Assembly (NCBI RefSeq): GCF_031157355.1
Contig: NZ_JAVIFT010000002.1
Coordinates: 186,001 to 250,000, forward strand
Length of the DNA stretch: 64,000 bases
Direction of reading: 5' to 3'
Source of the DNA: Hyphomicrobium sp. LHD-15
GTDB taxonomy: Bacteria; Pseudomonadota; Alphaproteobacteria; Rhizobiales; Hyphomicrobiaceae
Shown: positions 58,350 through 64,000 of the stretch, one piece after another
Position numbering within the stretch: the stretch's first letter is position 1
Layout: every line of letters starts with the position of its first letter
Program-made: the position numbers and the translations under genes
The notes under the pieces: generated by a model
The model's database searches: none
Seen by the model: only the letters and a program-made list of their open reading frames with translations
Told to the model about the DNA's origin: nothing

Positions 58350-58718
58350 CTAGCCGCCGCGTTTTGCGGCGTCAGGGCATTCGAGTGGCTTGGCGGCTTT
58401 CAGGATCGTCGAGACCACGCCCGGAAACTTCGCCTCGATCTCGTCCAGGCGCAGTACGTTCACGACCTCGGTGCCGCGGCGCTCGGAGTGCACGAGCCCC
58501 GCTTCCCGCAAAATCTGAAAATGATGGGACTGCGTCGACTTCGGCAGATGCGCGGGGGCGGCCGTCGAGCAGTTCAGCGGGCAATCTCCGGTCGCCAGGC
58601 GTCGCACGATCTCGAGGCGCACGGGGTCGGCGAGCGCGTAGAGGATGCTCTCCAGACGCAGCGTCTCGGACGGGGGATGTAAGAATGGTCTCTGCACGCC
58701 AAGGAATATGGCGCGCAC
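58350..58718 (-). CDS. ArsR-family transcriptional regulator
   Basis: A 122-residue winged-helix repressor: LADPVRLEIVRRLATGDC, then STQSHHFQILREAGLVHSER as recognition helix and wing. Two cysteines in CPLNC could sense a metal or redox state but the typical ELCVCDL metal motif is absent. Divergent from the SDR gene, which is its likely target. Confidence 0.87.
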   Translation of the reverse strand: MRAIFLGVQRPFLHPPSETLRLESILYALADPVRLEIVRRLATGDCPLNCSTAAPAHLPKSTQSHHFQILREAGLVHSERRGTEVVNVLRLDEIEAKFPGVVSTILKAAKPLECPDAAKRGG

Positions 58719-58734
58719 TCCTTAAAATTCAATA

Positions 58735-58751
58735 GTTCAATAGTCTTGAAC
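58735..58751. promoter_or_regulatory. Candidate operator between arsR-type gene and SDR gene
   Basis: GTTCAA-TAGTC-TTGAAC, a perfect 6-bp-arm dyad, preceded by a direct repeat TTCAATAG. It lies 17 bp upstream of the regulator start. Confidence 0.55.
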
Positions 58752-58853
58752 TTCGGAATCTCCGTTCTTATCTGCCCGTCAGCCGGGGCCAAGGTGGTGG
58801 TCGGCGCTACCGGGGTTGCTGACTATGCAGATGAAAAATACGGAGAAATCCCA

Positions 58854-59624
58854 ATGGCACGTCCCCTTGAAGGCAAGATTGCGCTGGTTACGGGTGGCAG
58901 CCGCGGCATTGGCCGGGCGATCGCGGAACGTTTGGCCGCTGACGGCGCGCTGGTCGCGGTCCACTACGGAAAGAACAAGTCTTCGGCCGAAGAGGTCGTT
59001 TCGGCGATCACCACAGCGGGTGGCAATGCGTTCGCCGTCGGGGCAGACCTCGCCGCCAAGGATGGCGTGAGGACGCTTTACGCCGCCTTCGACAAGGAGC
59101 TTCAGGCCCGTACTGGCGCGACCAAGTTCGACATCCTCGTCAACAACGCCGGCATCGCGCCGTTCGTCAGCTTCGCCGAGACGACGGAGGAGGTGATCGA
59201 CGAGATCTATGCGGTGAACGTGAGGGCGCCATTTTTTGCTTCGCAGGAGGCCGCCAAACGTCTCCGCGATGACGGTCGCATCGTGTTCATTTCGAGTGGT
59301 GTCGTCCGCACGCCGCTTCCGGACGTGGCCGCTTACTCCGCGCTCAAGGCGCCGATCGACAATCTCGTCAAGACGCTGGGTGTCGTGCTCGGGCCGCGTG
59401 CAATTACGGTCAATGCGGTAGCACCTGGCGTCATCGAAACAGACATGGCGTCGTTCGTGCGTGATCCCAATGCTGCCGAAGGCATCAAGGCCAAACAGGC
59501 GTTGAAGCGGATCGGCCAGGCCAAGGACATCGCGGACGTTGTGGGATTCCTTGCCAGTTCCGACTCGCGCTGGGTGACGGGTCAGGTGGTCGAGGCTTCG
59601 GGCGGATCGGCGCTGACGTTCTAG
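58854..59624 (+). CDS. SDR family oxidoreductase
   Basis: A 256-residue classical short-chain dehydrogenase: cofactor loop TGGSRGIGRAIA near residue 12, NNAG, the catalytic Ser-Tyr-x3-Lys as SSGVVRTPLPDVAAYSALK, and the C-terminal GSALTF. Likely NADP-dependent. The substrate is unknown. The ATG at 58854 (MARPLEGKIALVTGG) is preferred over a TTG at 58746. Probably controlled by the divergent ArsR-type regulator. Confidence 0.92.
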   Translation: MARPLEGKIALVTGGSRGIGRAIAERLAADGALVAVHYGKNKSSAEEVVSAITTAGGNAFAVGADLAAKDGVRTLYAAFDKELQARTGATKFDILVNNAGIAPFVSFAETTEEVIDEIYAVNVRAPFFASQEAAKRLRDDGRIVFISSGVVRTPLPDVAAYSALKAPIDNLVKTLGVVLGPRAITVNAVAPGVIETDMASFVRDPNAAEGIKAKQALKRIGQAKDIADVVGFLASSDSRWVTGQVVEASGGSALTF

Positions 59625-59707
59625 TTTTAGCGTCCCGGTTTCCTTTCCGGGGTGACGGAATGAAAGCGGCTTGCCATCGCCCCCCTGTCACAGGCGAGCT
59701 GCCAAAT

Positions 59708-59758
59708 AGACCAATGAGAAACGCCTCGGACTGGTGAGGTCCGAGGCGATCATGGTCT
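59708..59758 (+). repeat. Dispersed hairpin element, copy F
   Basis: AGACCAATGAGAAACGC start; inner stem GCCTCGGA / TCCGAGGC; loop CTGGTGAGG; end GATCATGGTCT. Lies between the SDR gene and the end of dapE. Confidence 0.75.
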
Positions 59759-59772
59759 CTCCCTGCAATCCG

Positions 59773-60963
59773 TCACCCCGGCTTTTTTAAATAGTCGGTG
59801 AGGAAGCGTTCGTAGATCGCAGTCAGCTTTTCGAGGTCGGCGAGTGAGACATGCTCGTCGATAGCGTGGATGGTCTTGTTGACGAGGCCGAACTCCACCA
59901 CCGGGCAGAGATCCTTGATGAAACGCGCGTCCGACGTGCCGCCGCCGGTGGTGAGCGCGGGCGTGCGGCCGGTTTCCGCTTCGATCGCTGCCGTGAGTGT
60001 TTCGACGAGCGCGCTTGATCCCGTGAGAGATGGACTGGTCAGGAAGACATCGCCGGTCCCGGCAAATTCGAGATCGTAACGCGCGCCGATGGTGGCGGCC
60101 GCGGCGGCGCACTGCTCGCGCACCCAGGCTTCGATGGTCGGGCGGCGCCAGGTGTCGTTGTAGCGAATGTTGAACGTGGCGCGGGCTTCGGCCGGAATGA
60201 CATTGGCCGCGCGGTTCGGCACCGACAGCACGGTCACTTGCAAATTCGAGGCTTCGAAGTGCTCGGTACCGCGGTCGATCTCGGTCGAGGAGAGGCGATC
60301 AAGGATGCGCGCGAGCTTCGGCACCGGATTGTCGGCTTTCTGCGGATAGGCGGCGTGGCCCTGCTTGCCGTGGACGACGATCTCGGCGGTCAGCGAACCG
60401 CGACGGCCGATCTTGATCTCGTCGCCGAGTGCGTTCGGGTTCGAGGGCTCGCCGACAATGCAGGCGCTGACCTTCTCCCCGCGAGCGCGCAGCCAATCGA
60501 GCACCTTCATGGTGCCGTTGATGGAAGGGCCTTCTTCGTCGCCGGTGATCAGGAACGAGATCGATCCGTTCAGCTTGCCGTCGGCGCTTGCGAGATTGCG
60601 GAGCGCGGCTGAAGCGAAGCAGGCAACACCGCCCTTCATGTCGACGGCGCCGCGGCCATAGAGAATGCCGTCGCGGATCTCGCCGCCGAACGGCGGAAAG
60701 CTCCAGGCTTCGAGATTGCCGGGCGGGACGACATCGGTATGGCCCGCGAAACAGATGTGCGGCTCGCCGACGCCGATGCGTGCGTAAAGGTTTTCGACGT
60801 CGGGCGTGCCCGGCTCGCTGAATGTCATGCGGTAGCACGTGAAACCGGCCGGTCCGAGCACGCTTTCGAGCAGCGTCAGCGCGCCGCCTTCGTCGGGTGT
60901 CACGCTCTCGCAGCGGATCAGCGCCTGGGTCAGCGCGACGGGGTTTTTCGGATCGAGGGTCAT
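59773..60963 (-). CDS. dapE: Succinyl-diaminopimelate desuccinylase
   Basis: Zinc M20 enzyme of the succinylase branch of DAP synthesis. The 396-residue protein has FAGHTDVVPPGN, GAVDMKGGVACF, the Glu pair in ITGDEEGPSING and the C-terminal TTGGGTSDARF. Its ATG overlaps the stop of the upstream membrane-protein gene (ATGA), so it is the last gene of dapD-DUF805-membrane protein-dapE. Confidence 0.96.
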   Translation of the reverse strand: MTLDPKNPVALTQALIRCESVTPDEGGALTLLESVLGPAGFTCYRMTFSEPGTPDVENLYARIGVGEPHICFAGHTDVVPPGNLEAWSFPPFGGEIRDGILYGRGAVDMKGGVACFASAALRNLASADGKLNGSISFLITGDEEGPSINGTMKVLDWLRARGEKVSACIVGEPSNPNALGDEIKIGRRGSLTAEIVVHGKQGHAAYPQKADNPVPKLARILDRLSSTEIDRGTEHFEASNLQVTVLSVPNRAANVIPAEARATFNIRYNDTWRRPTIEAWVREQCAAAAATIGARYDLEFAGTGDVFLTSPSLTGSSALVETLTAAIEAETGRTPALTTGGGTSDARFIKDLCPVVEFGLVNKTIHAIDEHVSLADLEKLTAIYERFLTDYLKKPG

Positions 60964-61691
60964 GGGGTCGCTTTCGGTCCAAGAGCATCGCTCGCGGGGC
61001 GCGTCGGCATGCGCTCCTGGATCAGCTCGATCTTCTGCCAGATCTTCTGGCTCAAGTGTGCGGTCAGCCGCTCGATGTCGCCCACGGCATCGACGATCGC
61101 GAGGTCGTGGATCTTGTCGGCGTAGAGGGCAGCGACCTTGCTCGCGAGCGACAACAGCTCCGAACTGTAGCCGAGGTAGCGCAACAGCTCGTGGGGCGTC
61201 ATGCGCCGGTCGGGCGACGAGGTCGTGCGCGGCGCCCCGAAGGCCGAAGGGTCCTTGGTGAGCTGGTGCATGTCGATGACGTGAATGATCGAGCGCAGCT
61301 CATGCAGGCCTTTCATGGCGCGGTCGCGCCGCCAGCGGCCTTCGAACGTCGACAGATAGAGAGCGCCGCCGCCCAGCACGATCAGAAGGCTCGTGGCCGA
61401 GTCGATGCCCTGCATTATGTTGGTCAGCTCGGTCGAGGTCTCGAGATCGTGTGCGAGCCAGACCAGCCAAGCGAGAAACGCCACGCCGCTGAAGAGGATC
61501 AGCGCGATGATCGAGCGCAAGGTGTAGTTGGGTTTGGTCAAGGCGTCGGCGCGTGCCGAGGTCAGGCGCGCGACCTCGGTCAGCTGGTGGCCGACTTTCT
61601 CAAGGCCCGAATTCGGAAAGCGTTCGTGGATACGGCGCACGAGCGTTTCCAACGTGGCGATGATCTTATCGGGATCGAGGCTGTGGAACAT
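60960..61691 (-). CDS. Hypothetical membrane protein of the dap operon
   Basis: A 243-residue protein with two central membrane segments (LRSIIALILFSGVAFLAWLV and a second at SLLIVLGGGALYL) between soluble helical parts. No family was recognised. The ATG at 61691 is used; the frame extends to 61835 inside the previous gene. Its stop overlaps the dapE start, and its tight fit inside the operon suggests a link to cell-wall precursor supply, which is only inferred. Confidence 0.75.
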   Translation of the reverse strand: MFHSLDPDKIIATLETLVRRIHERFPNSGLEKVGHQLTEVARLTSARADALTKPNYTLRSIIALILFSGVAFLAWLVWLAHDLETSTELTNIMQGIDSATSLLIVLGGGALYLSTFEGRWRRDRAMKGLHELRSIIHVIDMHQLTKDPSAFGAPRTTSSPDRRMTPHELLRYLGYSSELLSLASKVAALYADKIHDLAIVDAVGDIERLTAHLSQKIWQKIELIQERMPTRPASDALGPKATP

Positions 61692-61704
61692 GGCGGGGAC
61701 GGTG

Positions 61705-62139
61705 CTACGCGTTTGTGGCCGGTTCGGGTCGACCGGAAACCAGACGTGAGGCGCCAACGCCGAGATCGACGATCGCCCACACCAGCAGTCCGTAACCAAC
61801 GATGTAGCATAGAAGCGTGGGGAGGCCTTGCCCATTCGAGACCAGATCCCCGGTCCGGATGATGGCCGGCGGAACGACGAGGTACGGTAGCGCCAGCCAG
61901 GGCGGTCGGCCGCGGTCCCGCAGGCGCTTGCGCGCCAACAGAAGCGCGCCGGCGATGAAAGTCACGCCGGCGACGTAGAACAGGGCGAGCTCAAGCGAGG
62001 TGGCGCCCTGAGTGCGCAACATGCCACTCGCGCCGATCAGCAACGGCACGACGACGGCCAGGAGGCAGGCCACTCCGATCCAGAACTGGCGCCGATCGAT
62101 CGGCGCCGTCATGTGGAGCAGAGGCCCTGCGCTCGGCAT
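61705..62139 (-). CDS. DUF805-like membrane protein
   Basis: A 144-residue protein with about four membrane segments and the DUF805-type loop KRLRDRGRPPWLAL after the second. It starts 3 bp after the dapD stop; ATG 62112 is an alternative. Function unknown. Confidence 0.75.
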   Translation of the reverse strand: MPSAGPLLHMTAPIDRRQFWIGVACLLAVVVPLLIGASGMLRTQGATSLELALFYVAGVTFIAGALLLARKRLRDRGRPPWLALPYLVVPPAIIRTGDLVSNGQGLPTLLCYIVGYGLLVWAIVDLGVGASRLVSGRPEPATNA

Positions 62140-62142
62140 GGA

Positions 62143-62979
62143 TCAATCCCGGAGCAACTCGTTGATCGAGGTCTTGGAGCGGGTTTTCTCGTCGACGCGC
62201 TTGACGATCACTGCGCAGTAAAGGTTCGGGCCCGGCTCGCCGTTCGGAAGCGGCTTTCCAGGCATCGAGCCCGAAACGACGACGGAATAGGGCGGCACCT
62301 TGCCGAAGTGCTTTTCGCCGGTGGCGCGGTCGATGATGGTCGTCGAGGCGCCGAGGTAGACGCCCATCGACAGCACCGAGCCTTCGCCTACGAGCACGCC
62401 TTCAGCCACTTCGGCGCGGGCGCCGATGAAGCAGTTGTCCTCGATGATGACGGGGCCGGCCTGCAACGGCTCCAGCACGCCGCCGATGCCGGCGCCGCCC
62501 GAGATGTGGCAGTTCTTGCCGATCTGCGCGCAACTGCCGACGGTGGCCCAGGTGTCGACCATGGTGCCGCTCTCGACGCGGGCGCCGAGGTTCACGAACG
62601 ACGGCAGCAGAACGACGCCGGGGGCGATGTAGGCCGAGCGGCGCACGACGGCACCCGGCAGCACGCGGAAGCCGCCCTTCTTGAAATCGTCTTCGGTCCA
62701 GCCCTCGAACTTGGGCGGCACCTTGTCCCAATAGAATGAGCCTGCCGGGCCGCCGGCGATCAGGCCCATATCGGACAGCCGGAACGACAGCAGAACGGCC
62801 TTCTTGAGCCACTGGTTGACGACCCACTCGCCGCCCTGCTTCTCGGCAACGCGGGCTTCGCCCTTGTCGAGGAGGTTGAGCGCGGTTTCGACGGCGTCGC
62901 GAACCGAACCCTTGGTTGCGGCGGTCACGCTGTCGCGGGTTTCCCAGGCGGCTTCGATCGTCTTCTGCAGGTCGCTCAT
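62143..62979 (-). CDS. dapD: 2,3,4,5-tetrahydropyridine-2,6-dicarboxylate N-succinyltransferase
   Basis: Adds succinyl to tetrahydrodipicolinate in DAP synthesis. The 278-residue protein has the N-terminal helical domain and the left-handed beta-helix of hexapeptide repeats ([20 protein letters not shown] in two parts: [34 protein letters not shown]), with the loop [16 protein letters not shown]. The ATG at 62979 starts [12 protein letters not shown] as in relatives. Confidence 0.96.
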   Translation of the reverse strand: MSDLQKTIEAAWETRDSVTAATKGSVRDAVETALNLLDKGEARVAEKQGGEWVVNQWLKKAVLLSFRLSDMGLIAGGPAGSFYWDKVPPKFEGWTEDDFKKGGFRVLPGAVVRRSAYIAPGVVLLPSFVNLGARVESGTMVDTWATVGSCAQIGKNCHISGGAGIGGVLEPLQAGPVIIEDNCFIGARAEVAEGVLVGEGSVLSMGVYLGASTTIIDRATGEKHFGKVPPYSVVVSGSMPGKPLPNGEPGPNLYCAVIVKRVDEKTRSKTSINELLRD

Positions 62980-63204
62980 GCTCGTTCTTGCCCCATTTCT
63001 TGGCGTCTCGCGGGCGTTCATGGGCGCTTCACCGGGGGTCTGTCAATGCCGGAGCAGCCTCCGCATTTTTCCCTACCGGCGGCCATCGCGGCAAACTCGG
63101 TGTTAACGCAAATGCGCTAATTTTAAAGAACGGCGGCGCCCGAACGATGTGGCAGGCGCTCCGTGCACGTGCGTTGTGTGTAATGCGTATGCGGGAGGTT
63201 CGGC

Positions 63205-63696
63205 GTGCTTGGAACCCAGGAACTCGGCGCTAAAGGCGCGGGTAACGTTGTGACGGCTGGTCCGTGGTTGGCGCGCGACAGCTATGTAGCCGAAACGGCG
63301 GTGTTGCTGGACAGGCTGTCCGCGAAGATCGAGCGGCTCGAGCGCCGGGAAGAGGCGCTGCATGCCAAGGTCGCGGATCTGATCGAGCATACCCAGCAGA
63401 GCGGCCGGTTGCAGGCTCTCGCGGAAAGCCTCAGAAATTCAAGAGATTACAAGCTGGATGAAACGGTCCGGTTGATAAAGGAGCTGCGCGGCCGGATCGA
63501 CGCCATCGAAGGCCCGCGCTCGGACTATGCAGTTCTTACGCATCGCTCGTTCGTCGCGATCGACCGGAAATTCGCCGAACTTGCGGCCCAGCAAGCGAAG
63601 CCGTTCCGGATCGCGGGATGGCAGCGGTTCGCAGGCTGCGTTGCGGTTGCGTGCGCCGTCGGCGTGCTCGCCACCATGACGTTGCGCTTCATTTGA
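63205..63696 (+). CDS. Coiled-coil protein with C-terminal membrane anchor
   Basis: A 163-residue protein with a long charged coiled coil (LLDRLSAKIERLERREEALH, RLQALAESLRNSRDYK) and one C-terminal membrane segment (VAVACAVGVLATMTLRFI). The GTG start at 63205 has GGGAGG upstream. No family was recognised; the tail-anchored layout suggests a scaffold or membrane tether. Confidence 0.7.
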   Translation: MLGTQELGAKGAGNVVTAGPWLARDSYVAETAVLLDRLSAKIERLERREEALHAKVADLIEHTQQSGRLQALAESLRNSRDYKLDETVRLIKELRGRIDAIEGPRSDYAVLTHRSFVAIDRKFAELAAQQAKPFRIAGWQRFAGCVAVACAVGVLATMTLRFI

Positions 63697-63751
63697 GACC
63701 AGAGCGTTGGCTGTCCCTGGGGCCGCCGACGCGACAATCGAGAGTTTAGAT

Positions 63752-63991
63752 ATGCCGGTTGACGGAGTTACGGTCGTGCGCGCCGCGCCGGAAGCGACGG
63801 ATCAAGACTATCAAGTCTTCATCGAGGATCTGGTGCGCGACGCGCGGTTCGACGCACCGGTCAACACCGACCTGTCTCCGGAAAGCGTCATGCTGCGCGC
63901 GGTGCTGGTGCAGGAGAAATTGGGCCAGCAGCCGCTCAATGTCGCCAACTCGCGGCCGTCGGTTCTTCGCCGTCTCGAAGACCAAGACTAG
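63752..63991 (+). CDS. Small hypothetical protein
   Basis: A 79-residue acidic protein starting MPVDGVTVVRAAPEATDQDY, with FIEDLVRDARF and VLVQEKLGQQPLN. No family was recognised. A TTG at 63707 is an alternative start. GAGAG lies 8 bp upstream of the ATG. It follows the coiled-coil gene after 55 bp. Confidence 0.55.
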   Translation: MPVDGVTVVRAAPEATDQDYQVFIEDLVRDARFDAPVNTDLSPESVMLRAVLVQEKLGQQPLNVANSRPSVLRRLEDQD

Positions 63992-64000
63992 AGCGCGACC

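Overview
The window looks like chromosomal DNA of a GC-rich alphaproteobacterium, most probably order Hyphomicrobiales (Rhizobiales) and possibly Hyphomicrobium-like. That placement is an inference from gene order (mnmG-rsmG-parA-parB, leuS-lptE-holA, dapF-mtaB-ftsY-yciB, hisE-coaA), the double-length Dcd, metZ behind a SAM-II-type riboswitch, and paired glnK-amtB units with sigma-54 promoters. No tRNA, rRNA, CRISPR array, transposase or prophage was seen. Almost all genes are housekeeping, and the unusual content is mainly between the genes.

Layout. 1-3.05 kb: a sterol-desaturase family protein cut by the window edge and a DUF255 thioredoxin-like protein. 3.1-11.6 kb: mnmE, an M23 peptidase, a methyltransferase, a lipoprotein, then mnmG-rsmG-parA-parB. 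The gaps here hold eight copies of a parS-like 15-mer, and a perfect parS-like palindrome lies inside rsmG. 11.8-22.1 kb: hisE-coaA, a small secreted protein, leuB, DUF4337-gpmA-dapB, a GNAT protein, a phasin, a PIF1-like helicase and asd. 22.2-33.1 kb: two YciB paralogues, ftsY-mtaB-dapF, a PQQ-type sugar dehydrogenase, an EF-hand lipoprotein, ffh, rpsP and rimM. 33.1-41.5 kb: a UbiH-type monooxygenase, tesB and the nitrogen block glnK-amtB-glnK-amtB-amtB with three sigma-54-like promoters. 41.6-46.9 kb: an L,D-transpeptidase, an OmpR-type regulator, a cyclic-nucleotide-binding protein, a LURP-one-like protein, a YggS protein and a Fic protein with a three-fold operator array. 47-53.8 kb: leuS-lptE-holA, an adenosine-kinase-like protein and an HTH protein. 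53.9-64 kb: metZ-apaG-argE (metZ with a SAM-II riboswitch), dcd, a divergent ArsR/SDR pair, the dapD-DUF805-membrane protein-dapE operon and two small proteins.

How the genes work together. Five diaminopimelate/lysine genes (asd, dapB, dapD, dapE, dapF) lie in four places. ParA, ParB and parS make a chromosome-segregation locus joined to tRNA and rRNA modification genes. Ffh and FtsY form the SRP targeting pair. GlnK and AmtB form the ammonium sensing and uptake module.

Most notable non-coding signals: (1) the parS-variant array; (2) a dispersed hairpin element of about 51 bp, six copies between 49.7 and 59.8 kb, whose inner stem changes sequence but keeps its pairing; (3) 27-bp dyads spaced exactly 71 bp apart before fic; (4) a SAM-II-type riboswitch followed by a terminator-like hairpin before metZ; (5) three sigma-54-like promoters with the same TTGA -12 variant.
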